From positions 31,004 to 95,003 of the forward strand of contig CAIVZR010000005.1 in assembly GCA_903910445.1 (NCBI GenBank): a stretch of 64,000 bases of DNA. Direction: 5' to 3'. The notes beneath the pieces are model-generated. The model ran no database searches and was not told the origin of the DNA. It worked only from the letters and a program-made list of their open reading frames with translations. A program made the position numbers and the translations under genes. The DNA is from an uncultured Bacteroidota bacterium. GTDB taxonomy: Bacteria; Bacteroidota; Bacteroidia; UKL13-3. Below, in pieces: positions 53,490 to 62,676 of this stretch (its first letter is position 1; each line of letters begins with the position of its first letter).

Positions 53490-54377
53490 ATGTACAGAAG
53501 AATCGGAATAATTATCATCATATTAATAAGTTTCAATATTGGAAAAGCTCAGCAAGACAGTTCACTCTTGGATTTGCTAGGCGAAGAAAAAGCACCTACT
53601 GAATATGTTGATGCCACCTTTAAAGGAACTCGAATTATTAATTCTCAATCCATAGAAAATGTATATAAGGGCGTCTTAGATTTTCGTATTGCCCATCGTT
53701 TTGGGTCGGTAAATCGTGGGATGTATGATTTATTTGGATTGGATCAGGCCTCTATGAAATTGAATTTTGACTATGGAATTACTCGTTGGTTAACGGTAGG
53801 CTTAGGAAGAAGTAACGTAGAAAAAACCTATGATGGATTTGCAAAGATTAAATTGATACGACAAACAACAACCAACAAGATGCCTATTGGAGTGGTAGTA
53901 TTAGGCGGAACGAGTATCTCAATGCTTAAATGGGCCCAACCTACTCGTAAAAACTATTTCACTTCCCGAATGAGTTATTTCGGTCAAATTGTTATTGCAC
54001 GTAAATTTAATGAGAGCTTTAGTTTGCAATTAATGCCGAGTATCGTACATTATAACTTAATAGCCGACAATACAAAAGAGCAGAATGATCATTATTTCCT
54101 TGGTATTGCTTTACGTCAGAAGCTTACCAAACGTACTTCTATAAACCTGGAGTACTTCTATGCATTTAACCCGGTAGTTGGTCAAACACGTTACAATTCA
54201 TTATCCATTGGTTTTGACCTTGAAACGGGTGGTCACGTATTTCAATTACACTTCACCAATAGTTTAGCGATGCACGAACGAGGCTTCATGTCGGAAACCT
54301 CCGAGTCATGGCTAAAAGGCGGAATTCATTTCGGATTCAATATCAGTCGCGTATTTACAATAAAATCAAATCACTAA
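53490..54377 (+). CDS. DUF5777-type outer-membrane barrel protein
   Basis: 295 residues from the ATG at 53490 (signal peptide MYRRIGIIIIILISFNIGKAQ); a GTG at 53481 is an alternative. The family landmarks are DATFKGTRIINSQSIENVYKGVLDF, HRFGSVNRGMYDLFGLDQASMK, WLTVGLGRS and a closing beta strand. Bacteroidota DUF5777 proteins occur with heme-binding lipoproteins and YceI-like genes, as here. The exact function is unknown; a role in outer-membrane electron or metabolite handling is inferred from context. Confidence 0.82.
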   Translation: MYRRIGIIIIILISFNIGKAQQDSSLLDLLGEEKAPTEYVDATFKGTRIINSQSIENVYKGVLDFRIAHRFGSVNRGMYDLFGLDQASMKLNFDYGITRWLTVGLGRSNVEKTYDGFAKIKLIRQTTTNKMPIGVVVLGGTSISMLKWAQPTRKNYFTSRMSYFGQIVIARKFNESFSLQLMPSIVHYNLIADNTKEQNDHYFLGIALRQKLTKRTSINLEYFYAFNPVVGQTRYNSLSIGFDLETGGHVFQLHFTNSLAMHERGFMSETSESWLKGGIHFGFNISRVFTIKSNH

Positions 54378-54379
54378 TC

Positions 54380-55099
54380 ATGAAAATATATTTATCAGCT
54401 TTAATAACCCTCGCCATTTGTGGGATGATTTTGGCGGGAAGCTGCAAACACCAACCCGATCCCTATTGGTCGAATATACCAAGAGATACCGCAGGAGTGA
54501 ATGCTCCATGTGATCCAAATATAGTTTATTTCAATAAAGATATTCAACCATTACTTACTTCCTATTGCTCTGTGCCAAGGAATTCCACCACCAATGCTAG
54601 GGGGTGTCATGATGCGATATCAAACAGAGAAGGGGTAAACCTTAGCAATTATAATAGCATTATTAAAACAGGTGAGGTAAATGGAGGTAGCCCTTCAAGT
54701 GGCAAAATGATGGAATCTATTTTAAAAGGTGATATGCCTCAAAGTAATTGGCCTCAACTAAGCGCGGATCAAATTGCCTTGATACAAAAATGGATTACCC
54801 AGGGGGCAAAGAATAATTATTGCGCCGAATGTGATACTGCAGGATACAAGTTCGCAACAGGAATTTTTCCATTGATTGATAAATCTTGTAAAGCTTGTCA
54901 TTCAGGAACGAGCCCAAGTGGAGGTATAATGCTTACCAATTATACTGAGATTATGAAAGTTGACACCGCAGTATTGCGTCGGGCCATTACCTGGGGAAAC
55001 ACAACACTATCTAAAAACATGCCCCCTTCAACTAAACTAATGAATTGCCAAATCGATAATATTACTAAATGGATTAATGATGGACGGAAAAATAATTAA
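54380..55099 (+). CDS. Lipoprotein with two c-type heme sites, the first atypical
   Basis: 239 residues from the ATG at 54380, two bases after the barrel gene. Lipoprotein signal with ILAGSC (lipid cysteine 22). Two cytochrome-like units: IQPLLTSYC with the second cysteine twelve residues later in ARGCHD (C63-x12-C76-H77), and a canonical CKACH near 171-175 in FPLIDKSCKACHSGT. Each unit ends with a KWITQGAKNN or KWINDGRKNN helix. Probably anchored in the outer membrane facing the periplasm or surface. The first site departs from CxxCH and from the CxxxxCH form often seen in this group. Confidence 0.82.
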   Translation: MKIYLSALITLAICGMILAGSCKHQPDPYWSNIPRDTAGVNAPCDPNIVYFNKDIQPLLTSYCSVPRNSTTNARGCHDAISNREGVNLSNYNSIIKTGEVNGGSPSSGKMMESILKGDMPQSNWPQLSADQIALIQKWITQGAKNNYCAECDTAGYKFATGIFPLIDKSCKACHSGTSPSGGIMLTNYTEIMKVDTAVLRRAITWGNTTLSKNMPPSTKLMNCQIDNITKWINDGRKNN

Positions 55100-55439
55100 A
55101 ATCGCAATTGCTATCATCATATTAGCAGTTCAAGGATGCTATTATGATGCTGAAAACTATTTGTATCCTGAAAGTGTATGCAATAGTAAAGGTTACTTCG
55201 CTGCAGAAGTGCAACCACTTATAAATACAAAATGCAAATCATGCCATTCAGGAAGTTCCATAGGTGGAGGAATTTCATTGGAAACCTACGACCAAATCAA
55301 GACCAACGCTACTAAAGTTATTAATACCATGAACCATGTGGCGCCCCTTTCTGCTATGCCAAAAGGCGAACCTATTATGCCGGCCTGCGATATAAAGAAG
55401 GTACAATTATGGATTGATGGAGGTATGCAGAATAACTAA
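55077..55439 (+). CDS. Mono-heme lipoprotein
   Basis: 120 residues. Lipoprotein signal KIAIAIIILAVQGC, then EVQPLINTKCKSCHSGSSIGGG with a canonical CKSCH near 53-57 and a closing QLWIDGGMQNN helix, the same unit as in the upstream protein. The start overlaps the upstream gene by 23 bases (an ATG at 55080 follows immediately). Last gene before a strong terminator. An electron-transfer or electron-sink role with the diheme lipoprotein is inferred. Confidence 0.82.
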   Translation: MMDGKIIKIAIAIIILAVQGCYYDAENYLYPESVCNSKGYFAAEVQPLINTKCKSCHSGSSIGGGISLETYDQIKTNATKVINTMNHVAPLSAMPKGEPIMPACDIKKVQLWIDGGMQNN

Positions 55440-55458
55440 CAGTTAATACTAAAATAAT

Positions 55459-55491
55459 AAAAGTGCAATATTAACCCATTGCACTTTTTTT
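55459..55491 (+). terminator. Intrinsic terminator of the DUF5777 operon
   Basis: AAAAGTGCAAT and ATTGCACTTTT pair over 11 bases with an 8-base loop, followed by a T-run. It lies 20 bases after the stop at 55439. Confidence 0.9.
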
Positions 55492-55641
55492 ATGAATTGG
55501 CTTTTTCCCTTATTTGATTAATGCACTAAATGACAATTTCACCAACTCAACTATCAATTTTGCCCGTTCAGCAAGATTAACTTTAGAGGTACTAGCTATT
55601 GACCTAAACTTGCATCATCAAATTAATATAATTTATACATC

Positions 55642-56058
55642 ATGAAATCTATCTCAAAATTATGCGCGCTATTTGTAGTTCTAGCTTTTACTTTTGCATC
55701 ATGCACTAAAGTAACCAACAACTCAAGTACTTCTACAATTATTCAAAAAGGTGATTGGAAGGTAATTCTCTTTAGTGAATCGGGAAACGATCACACATCG
55801 AACTACAGTGCCTATAGCTTCACTTTCAACGCAAATGGTACGCTAGATGCGGTAAAGAGCGGCGCAACTACCAGCGGAACCTGGAATACAGGATCGGATG
55901 ATAGTCAGCAAAAACTATATATCAATTTTGCAGGTAGCAGCCTCAATGAGCTTAACTCTGATTGGCATATAATAGAAAAAACAACCACACTTATAAAACT
56001 TGAAGATGTAAGTGGTGGTAATGGAGGTACCGATTATCTTACCTTCTCTAAAAATTGA
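55642..56058 (+). CDS. Small lipoprotein with a lipocalin-like domain
   Basis: 138 residues. Lipoprotein signal MKSISKLCALFVVLAFTFASC (lipid cysteine 21), then a serine/threonine-rich tether and a beta-rich domain with GDWKVILFSESGNDHT, YSFTFNANGTLDAV, SGTWNTG and TLIKLED, the arrangement of Bacteroidota lipocalin-like proteins. Function unknown. The gene is alone; the 200-base upstream gap contains only weak promoter-like matches. Confidence 0.75.
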   Translation: MKSISKLCALFVVLAFTFASCTKVTNNSSTSTIIQKGDWKVILFSESGNDHTSNYSAYSFTFNANGTLDAVKSGATTSGTWNTGSDDSQQKLYINFAGSSLNELNSDWHIIEKTTTLIKLEDVSGGNGGTDYLTFSKN

Positions 56059-56079
56059 TATCTTGATTTGTCCTAGAAT

Positions 56080-56169
56080 TTAATTGCGGGTTGCAATTAA
56101 CGGTTTTGATTTTAACTTGAGAATTTGTCATTCCAGTCCTGCTCGCTGAATCCGAGCAGGATTTTTTTT
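56080..56169 (+). terminator. Tandem hairpins terminating the lipocalin-like gene, the second inside the convergent gene
   Basis: A first hairpin (TTAATTGC 56080-56087 / GCAATTAA 56093-56100) has only a broken T-run. A second, TCCTGCTCG (56137-56145) / CGAGCAGGA (56153-56161), has a perfect 9-base stem and eight T and is a textbook plus-strand terminator, although it lies within the coding sequence of the minus-strand gene at 56112-56462. Confidence 0.75.
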
Positions 56170-56462
56170 GGCTCCATAACAAGCAATGGACGTTTAATCA
56201 TGGAGGTATTCGAAATCATTAAATTGATGGCCTTACTCTTCGTTGTTATTTTTGCTTTATCCTCATCCGACAATGCTTTGAAGGTGGCGCTCTTCGTATT
56301 TATTACTTGCTCTAAGGGAAGTATATCCAACCACGCTTTAATCGTTTCCTTATCAATCCCTTCCGTTTTATAATTATGGAAGGCGTATTTAATTTTATGT
56401 TTGTCGAGATACTTGAATGCCTTTTGCATGGTATCACAATTTTTTATTCCGTAGATGATCAT
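56112..56462 (-). CDS. ArsC/Spx/YffB-type thioredoxin-fold protein
   Basis: 116 residues. MIIYGIKNCDTMQKAFKYLDKHKIKYAFHNY is the ArsC/YffB active-site region with one cysteine (Cys9), and ILPLEQVINTKSATFKAL, NTSMIKRPLLVMEPKKILLGFSEQDW complete the fold. Members reduce arsenate or have unknown glutathione-linked activity; YffB is the closest type. It starts nine bases after the second ABC permease and appears co-transcribed. Its C-terminal coding region carries, on the opposite strand, a strong terminator. Confidence 0.88.
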   Translation of the reverse strand: MIIYGIKNCDTMQKAFKYLDKHKIKYAFHNYKTEGIDKETIKAWLDILPLEQVINTKSATFKALSDEDKAKITTKSKAINLMISNTSMIKRPLLVMEPKKILLGFSEQDWNDKFSS

Positions 56463-56471
56463 GAGGTTAAC

Positions 56472-57590
56472 TTAACTTGTTTTACGATAGTTCCAAAGTG
56501 CCCACGCATTTAGAACCACCGCAAAAATAGCAATGATTAAGAAATGAAATCGAATATCTTTAAAGTTACTTCCTTTCAATATTACCATTCGCATCACCTC
56601 GATGAGGTACCTCATTGGATTAAACCGTGAAACTGTTTTAGCCCATTCAGGCATGCTATCTATAGAAGTGAATAACCCTCCCATCAACACAAAGATCATC
56701 ACAAAGAAAAACGCAATGAACATGGCTTGTTGCTGCGTATCACAATAGGTTGAAATTAATAAGCCAAATCCCAAAACTGCAAGTAAGTAAATTGCAATAA
56801 AGCCATAGAGCAATGGAATACTCCCCAAAGGAACAATGCCATAAATAACCCTTGACAAGGTGAGTCCGATGGAAAAAACTATTATTCCCATTATCCAAAA
56901 TGGAATGAGTTTACCTAAAATAAAATGAATCTTCTTAATTGGTGTAACATTAATTTGCTCAATGGTACCCATCTCCTTCTCTTTCACAATATTCAATGCA
57001 GATAAGAAACCGGCAATCATCGTAACAAGTATTGCTAGAATTCCAGGCACCATAAAAAGATTATAGTTGAGTAAAGTATTGTACCAATTGGAATTGGTCG
57101 TTTGAATTACTGGCAAGGGATTAATTTTAGTTTGAGGAATTAATTCCATCCTCAAATCCTGATTATAATTTCTAATAATTGTTGATAGATATGCTCCTCC
57201 CAGATTGGCTTTCACACCATTGATTGCATTTACTGCTAAAAACACTTTCTGCTCTTCTTCTCTAATTAAATTTCGTTCGAAATTCGCGGGAATTTCTAAT
57301 GTTAAATCAGCCTTTTCCGATTCAATATTTTCAAGAGATTCCTTAAATGAATCATTATAACCTGTGAGCTTAAAATAACCCGAAGCAGTAATCTTAGAAA
57401 TAAGTTGTGATGAGTAAGCCGAACGATCATGATCTGTAATAGAGAGATTGATATTCTTGATCTCATAGTTAGCCGCCAGTGGCAAGATGAGTAATTGAAT
57501 GGTTGGCATTACCAGGATTATCGCAATAATTGTCTTGTCGCGAAATATCTGCCTGAATTCTTTTTGCAATAAAAATTTAAGTGTTCTCAT
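56472..57590 (-). CDS. ABC-2 type permease (YbhR/YhhJ-like), second of a pair
   Basis: 372 residues. An N-terminal membrane helix (about 22-40) is followed by a large extracytoplasmic domain (about 45-170) and five further helices (about 175-360), with VKEKEMGTIEQINVTPI in the coupling region, characteristic of ABC-2 exporters. Its ATG overlaps the stop of the preceding permease (ATGA, 57587-57590). The pair forms the transmembrane part of a tripartite efflux pump with the two ATPases, the adaptor and the TolC-like protein upstream. Confidence 0.9.
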   Translation of the reverse strand: MRTLKFLLQKEFRQIFRDKTIIAIILVMPTIQLLILPLAANYEIKNINLSITDHDRSAYSSQLISKITASGYFKLTGYNDSFKESLENIESEKADLTLEIPANFERNLIREEEQKVFLAVNAINGVKANLGGAYLSTIIRNYNQDLRMELIPQTKINPLPVIQTTNSNWYNTLLNYNLFMVPGILAILVTMIAGFLSALNIVKEKEMGTIEQINVTPIKKIHFILGKLIPFWIMGIIVFSIGLTLSRVIYGIVPLGSIPLLYGFIAIYLLAVLGFGLLISTYCDTQQQAMFIAFFFVMIFVLMGGLFTSIDSMPEWAKTVSRFNPMRYLIEVMRMVILKGSNFKDIRFHFLIIAIFAVVLNAWALWNYRKTS

Positions 57591-58693
57591 GCCAATCGTA
57601 TTTTAAAATTTTTAATACTTACAACAATAAAGAAAAGCGTGATTCCTGATAAGATTAGTATGGGTTTCCAGATATACATGAATCCCAAACCTTTAATCAT
57701 AATCGATTTAATCATGATATAATACCATTTGGCAGGAACGATATTACTCACGATTTGCAAGGGCAATGGCATATTTTCAATTGGAAACATAAAACCACTA
57801 AAGAGTAAGGTAGGTAAGAGCATTCCTACCAAAGAAATGAGCATCGCCGCTTGTTGCGTTTGCGTTTTCACAGAGATAAACATCCCTAAGCTTAAGCAAG
57901 TGATGATAAACAATGTACTTACAGCGAAGAGTAAACCCAAACTTCCGTTGATAGGTAAATCGAGTACCAGAACACTTAGCGCTAATATCATCGTAACATT
58001 TACTAATGATAAAATTAAATATGGAATTGTTTTGGCCACAATCACCATGAGGGGCTGAAAGGGCGATACCAAAAGTATTTCCATGGTGCCTGTTTCTTTT
58101 TCACGTACAATGGCAATGGCCGTCATCATTACACATACCAGCATAAGTACCAAGGCCATCACGCCAGGAACAAAATTGTGTACGCCCTTTAACTGCGGGT
58201 TATAGAGCATTTTTATTTCGGGAATAATGCGGTACGGAATATTTGTTCCTTGCATCAAACTGCTTTGAAAGTCATTGATGATAGAGTTTACATAAGTATT
58301 CAGCATATTGGCTGTATTGGGGTCGGTAGCATCCGAGATAATTTGAATCGTGGCTTTATTATCGTGTAATAGGTCGTGTTGAAATTGATCTGGTATTACA
58401 ATGGCCATTTTTATTTTCCCTTCCTTAAACGCTTCTTCCATTTCATCGCGGCTGGTTACCGACTTTTCGATTTCGAAATATCTGCTTGCCTCAATTTTAT
58501 TTAGCAGTTGTAATGCAGATGCATCCTTCGACTGATCGAGAACAACAATTTTTGAGTTCTTCACCTCGTTGGTGAGGGCAAATCCGAAAATCATTATTTG
58601 CACGATGGGCAATCCAAATAAAATCATCAGCGTTTTTGGATCACGCAGTACATGATGGAATTCTTTTTTTACAAATGATATCAATCTTTTCAT
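57587..58693 (-). CDS. ABC-2 type permease (YbhS-like), first of a pair
   Basis: About 368 residues from the ATG at 58693, one base after the ATPase stop; in-frame ATGs at 58702 and 58744 would overlap the ATPase. Same layout as its partner: helix near 22-40, extracytoplasmic domain, then five helices, with IVREKETGTMEILLVSPF as the coupling motif. DPKTLMILFGLPIVQIMIFG at the N-terminus is typical for the YbhS group. Confidence 0.9.
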   Translation of the reverse strand: MKRLISFVKKEFHHVLRDPKTLMILFGLPIVQIMIFGFALTNEVKNSKIVVLDQSKDASALQLLNKIEASRYFEIEKSVTSRDEMEEAFKEGKIKMAIVIPDQFQHDLLHDNKATIQIISDATDPNTANMLNTYVNSIINDFQSSLMQGTNIPYRIIPEIKMLYNPQLKGVHNFVPGVMALVLMLVCVMMTAIAIVREKETGTMEILLVSPFQPLMVIVAKTIPYLILSLVNVTMILALSVLVLDLPINGSLGLLFAVSTLFIITCLSLGMFISVKTQTQQAAMLISLVGMLLPTLLFSGFMFPIENMPLPLQIVSNIVPAKWYYIMIKSIMIKGLGFMYIWKPILILSGITLFFIVVSIKNFKIRLA

Positions 58694-58694
58694 A

Positions 58695-59438
58695 TTATGC
58701 ATCTTTTCTTTGTGCACCGCGTGCCAGTTCGTAAAAAACTTCATCCATGGAGCTTGCCCTAAACTTTTTCTTTAAAAAATCGGGAGCCCCCATCGCACCA
58801 ATCTTACCATCAACCATGATGCATATTCGGTTACAATATTCAGCTTCATCCATATAGTGAGTAGTTACAAAAATGGTAACTCCTCTGTCGGCAGCTTCAT
58901 AAATCAAATCCCAGAATTGTCGGCGAGTTAAGGGATCCACACCACCAGTGGGCTCATCTAAAAAAACAATTTTAGGCTCATGAATTACTGCTACCGAAAA
59001 CGATAGTTTCTGTTTCCATCCTAAAGGTAAGGAGCCTACCAATTTTCGTGACTCCGATTCCAAACCAAGTTTTTGTATCAGGGCCCTCCCCTTCTCTTTT
59101 ATATCAGAATTACTCAATCCATAAATGCCGCCAAAGAATTGAATATTTTCTTCTACCGTTAAGTTTTCATAAAGCGAAAACTTTTGACTCATGTATCCAA
59201 TATTTTTCTTGATTGATTCCGTTTCTTTATAAACGTCAAACCCTGCAATCATAGCATCACCAGAGGAGGGAATAGATAAACCACATAACATTCGCATGGC
59301 AGTGGTTTTACCAGCGCCATTAGCACCTAAGAAACCAAATATCTCACCCTTGTTTACCTCGAAACTAATATTGTCGACAGCAATGAAATCGCCGAAGCGC
59401 TTACTAAGATTACGAGTTTCGATGACCAGTTCTTTCAT
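58695..59438 (-). CDS. ABC transporter ATPase, matching the C-terminal half of YbhF
   Basis: 247 residues from the ATG at 59438, one base after the upstream stop; an ATG at 59447 would overlap it. Walker A GANGAGKTT, Walker B IVFLDEPTGGVDP, but the signature is LPLGWKQK in place of LSGGQ, the same degenerate signature seen in the second cassette of YbhF-type proteins. C-terminal DFLKKKFRASSMDEVFYE. It presumably pairs with the neighbouring ATPase as a heterodimer. Confidence 0.9.
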   Translation of the reverse strand: MKELVIETRNLSKRFGDFIAVDNISFEVNKGEIFGFLGANGAGKTTAMRMLCGLSIPSSGDAMIAGFDVYKETESIKKNIGYMSQKFSLYENLTVEENIQFFGGIYGLSNSDIKEKGRALIQKLGLESESRKLVGSLPLGWKQKLSFSVAVIHEPKIVFLDEPTGGVDPLTRRQFWDLIYEAADRGVTIFVTTHYMDEAEYCNRICIMVDGKIGAMGAPDFLKKKFRASSMDEVFYELARGAQRKDA

Positions 59439-59439
59439 A

Positions 59440-60375
59440 TTAATCATGTAATAGTTTTATAAAACAATCTTCAACCGTGGGAGTTACCGGATTTATAATA
59501 ATATTCTGATGACCTTTTGAGGTAAGGTAGGTATTCAGCTCTAATTTAGAATTTACATTATTTTGTTTGAGAGCGAGATGTAAAAATTCTCCGAAGGTGA
59601 AACAGCTTAATGTATACTCATAAGCATTTAAATCACGCAGCAGATAATACAAATTATCCGCTTTGATCTCCATTAAGGCATCGGGATAAGCCGCTACAAT
59701 GGCATTTGGAGTATCGATGGAAAGGATTTTTCCTTTTTGAATTAATGCAATTCGATCACATAAATTTGCTTCATCCATGTAGGGTGTTGAAACAACAATA
59801 GTAATATCTTGGTCTTTCAATCGTTTTAACATGTCCCAAAATTCTTTTCTTGACACTGGATCTACCCCGGTAGTAGGCTCATCTAAAAATAAAATTTTGG
59901 GCTTATGAATTAAAGCACAACAAAGGGCAAGTTTCTGTTTCATCCCTCCAGAGAGTTTACCTGCTCTGCGTTTTTTGAAAGGCTCGATTTGCACATAAAT
60001 TTCTTTGATGATTTCATAATTCTCTTCGAGGGTGGTTCCAAAAACGGTAGCAAAGAAATTGATATTCTCTTCGATACTTAAATCCTGATACAAAGAAAAT
60101 TTGCCTGGCATATAACCAACATTGCTTCTAATTTTTTTATAATCAATAACAATATCATTTCCATCAACCATAGCACTGCCTCCATCGGGAAGCAGCAGAG
60201 TAGTAAGCATACGAAAGATACTTGTTTTCCCTGCCCCATCCGGCCCAATCAGGCCGAATACCTCGCCCCTGTTTACTTCAAAAGAAACATCATCAACGGC
60301 CACCGTCTTCTCCTTACCATACACCTTGCGGAGCTGACTGGCCTTGACTATTATATTGGGGGTGATATTCAACAT
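59440..60375 (-). CDS. ABC transporter ATPase, matching the N-terminal half of YbhF
   Basis: 311 residues. Walker A is GPDGAGKTS, the signature LSGGMKQKLALCCALIH is intact, Walker B is ILFLDEPTTGVDP, and a ~90-residue C-terminal extension (about 220-311) ends with TPTVEDCFIKLLHD. In E. coli both cassettes are one protein (YbhF); here they are separate genes 1-8 bases apart. It follows the adaptor gene by 27 bases. Confidence 0.9.
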   Translation of the reverse strand: MLNITPNIIVKASQLRKVYGKEKTVAVDDVSFEVNRGEVFGLIGPDGAGKTSIFRMLTTLLLPDGGSAMVDGNDIVIDYKKIRSNVGYMPGKFSLYQDLSIEENINFFATVFGTTLEENYEIIKEIYVQIEPFKKRRAGKLSGGMKQKLALCCALIHKPKILFLDEPTTGVDPVSRKEFWDMLKRLKDQDITIVVSTPYMDEANLCDRIALIQKGKILSIDTPNAIVAAYPDALMEIKADNLYYLLRDLNAYEYTLSCFTFGEFLHLALKQNNVNSKLELNTYLTSKGHQNIIINPVTPTVEDCFIKLLHD

Positions 60376-60402
60376 TGATTTATGTGTTGGTCGCTTAGCT
60401 AC

Positions 60403-61350
60403 TTAATTGAAATTTACATCAGCATACATTCCAATCTTCAAGAATCCATCGTTCTTTACTTTTATCTTAATGGCATACACCAAATTGGCACGCTCATCTT
60501 TTGTTTGGATGGTTTTGGGAGTGAACTCCGCCTTATTGCTAATCCATTCAATAGTGCCTGCATATTCTTTCGATTTACCACCTTCATCATCAATCAAAAC
60601 TTTCACGGGCTGATTTAATTTAATGGCTGAGAATTGATCGCCTGTGATATATGCTCGCAATAACATAGATGATAAATCGGCCACCTTATAAAGTGTTTTT
60701 CCCATTACTGCCATCTCATTAACTTCTACATATTTGGTGAGTACGGTGCCATTTATTGGATTAATTATAGCACATTTTGACAACTGATCATTCAATTGTT
60801 CAATTTGAACCAACAACGGATTCACTTGCTGGGCAATGCTTTCGGAAGCAATACTTAAGGCAGATAACTGGGCCTCTCTTTGTTTTTTAATTACCTCCAC
60901 TTGTGCATTCACATCGTCGAGCTGTTTGGTTGTTGCTGCATCGAGCTTCACCAATCGTGTAATTCGTTGTTGTTCTTTTTGAGCCGCTTCGAGTTGCACA
61001 TTAATTGCGGCCAACTGTCGAGCGATATCAGGTTTAGAACTTAAGGTAGCACTGACCTGAGCGATGACTTGTTTTTTCTTCAAATACAAAGCCACCGAAT
61101 CGATATAACCTATTGTTTGACCCGCAGTGATTGTTTGCCCTTCCGTAATATCAAATTGATTTATGATGCCAGATGCTTCTGCGGCAATCATGGTTTCATC
61201 GGCTTCAAATGTTCCTGTTGCATCGTATTTGCTTTTACTGCTTTTACATGCATTCAGCATTGAGAAGAAGACTATCACTGTGAACAGTATGATAGTGCGC
61301 TGATTCTTAAAAATTGAATTCAGCGTAAAGGTTTGATTGGAAATATTCAT
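60403..61350 (-). CDS. HlyD-family efflux adaptor, predicted lipoprotein
   Basis: 315 residues. A hydrophobic stretch with lipobox MLNAC (lipid cysteine about 35) anchors it. The adaptor body has the biotinyl-like halves (AAEASGIINQFDITEGQTITAGQTIGYID and ALIQPINGT-like CAIINPINGTVLTKYVEVNE) around a long alpha-helical hairpin (about 90-195, rich in Q/A/L), then beta-barrel strands. It links the ABC-2 permeases to the TolC-like outer-membrane protein and lies 32 bases after that gene. Confidence 0.9.
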   Translation of the reverse strand: MNISNQTFTLNSIFKNQRTIILFTVIVFFSMLNACKSSKSKYDATGTFEADETMIAAEASGIINQFDITEGQTITAGQTIGYIDSVALYLKKKQVIAQVSATLSSKPDIARQLAAINVQLEAAQKEQQRITRLVKLDAATTKQLDDVNAQVEVIKKQREAQLSALSIASESIAQQVNPLLVQIEQLNDQLSKCAIINPINGTVLTKYVEVNEMAVMGKTLYKVADLSSMLLRAYITGDQFSAIKLNQPVKVLIDDEGGKSKEYAGTIEWISNKAEFTPKTIQTKDERANLVYAIKIKVKNDGFLKIGMYADVNFN

Positions 61351-61382
61351 AGATATATTTTTATGATTTTATTTTTATGAAA

Positions 61383-62651
61383 TTAATTACCTAAGGTATA
61401 TTGTAAGTTATATTGCAATAAAAGAAACTGTAGTTCATGCACCGACTTCGTTTCACGAGCCAGCTGCTCTGCATTTTGTTCTCTTAAATAATCGCTGGAA
61501 GTAATCACCCCATTTTCGAGTTGCACCAGCGAAGTGTTTTTGATTTTTGTTCTCAGTGTAATGATAGCATCATCCGATTTAAACAATGCCTGATACTTTT
61601 CAAGCTCAGCTTGTTGCTGCCTCATAGCATATTGGGTATTGAATAGGAATAAATCTTTTTGAATTGAGAGTGATGACTGATTGATATTTAAGATAGCCCG
61701 GTCATTTTTAACAGTATAAAAACCATTCAGTGCCCAGTTAATTCTTACACCACCTATATAATAAGGCGAAAAATCATTATTTAGCATATTCAATGCCGGC
61801 CTTCCCATTCCAGCTTGTAAAAAGACGCCCACCTTAGGTCGGTTACGTACATCCAACATTTTTGTTTGAAGCATAACAGCCTTTTGCTGTTGCTCGATTA
61901 GCATCAATTCAGGGCGATTGATTGCGGTGGAGCTAATGGTACTTGGAAAATCGGGACGTTGAAAAATGGTAGTTTCGTTCAGGGTTTGATTTAAGAACAA
62001 GCCTAACATATCCAGATAGGCTTTCCTTGTCGCCTTAAACTCAACTCGACGTTGATCCATACGAAGCAACTCCACTTGTAATGCGTCGTTATTGGATTTG
62101 AGGGCAATACCTTGAGAAATTGCTGCATTCGTTTTGGCAATCGCAGCTTCAATATCCTTCTGTGAAATATCTAATTGCTTTAGTTGTTCATTTACAAGCA
62201 GCACACCAAAGTACAATTGATTGATTCTTTCATTGATTTTTTTCAACTCCACTTCATTCTTTTTATGGTCAACCTGAGCATTGGCAGTGATGATATCCTT
62301 CTGAGATTTTACTGCACCTCCATCATAAAGTGTTTGAGTTACTTCAGCATATACTTTGTATTGATCCTTACTCATGGAAGGTATTTGCAGATTAGGTAAC
62401 TTAATCGGAATCTCTGTGACTTCCGATTGGTAAGAAGCTTGAGCATTCACACTTACTTGTGGCATCCAGGCCTTGGATGCATTTTCCATGGCAAAACTTG
62501 CACTTTTAGAGACCAGCTCATATTGATTTATAAGCGGGTAGTTTTGTTTAGCCAGTTGATAACATTGCCCCAAACTAATGGTCGACGGCGTTTGGGAAAT
62601 AACCCAATGCTGCGTAGCAATAAAAATTAGAATGATGAATAACCTTTTCAT
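61383..62651 (-). CDS. TolC-family outer-membrane efflux protein
   Basis: 422 residues from the ATG at 62651 (signal peptide MKRLFIILIFIATQHWVISQ); an in-frame ATG at 62699 overlaps the TetR gene. Two OEP repeats with long coiled coils (about 125-215 and 330-420), and GVFLQAGMGRPALNMLNNDFSPYYIGGVRINW as a barrel segment. It forms the outer-membrane exit duct. It follows the TetR gene by 25 bases, so the pump and its regulator probably share one transcript. Confidence 0.9.
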   Translation of the reverse strand: MKRLFIILIFIATQHWVISQTPSTISLGQCYQLAKQNYPLINQYELVSKSASFAMENASKAWMPQVSVNAQASYQSEVTEIPIKLPNLQIPSMSKDQYKVYAEVTQTLYDGGAVKSQKDIITANAQVDHKKNEVELKKINERINQLYFGVLLVNEQLKQLDISQKDIEAAIAKTNAAISQGIALKSNNDALQVELLRMDQRRVEFKATRKAYLDMLGLFLNQTLNETTIFQRPDFPSTISSTAINRPELMLIEQQQKAVMLQTKMLDVRNRPKVGVFLQAGMGRPALNMLNNDFSPYYIGGVRINWALNGFYTVKNDRAILNINQSSLSIQKDLFLFNTQYAMRQQQAELEKYQALFKSDDAIITLRTKIKNTSLVQLENGVITSSDYLREQNAEQLARETKSVHELQFLLLQYNLQYTLGN

Positions 62652-62676
62652 GATAGGTATAAATTTCTTGTTCGAT

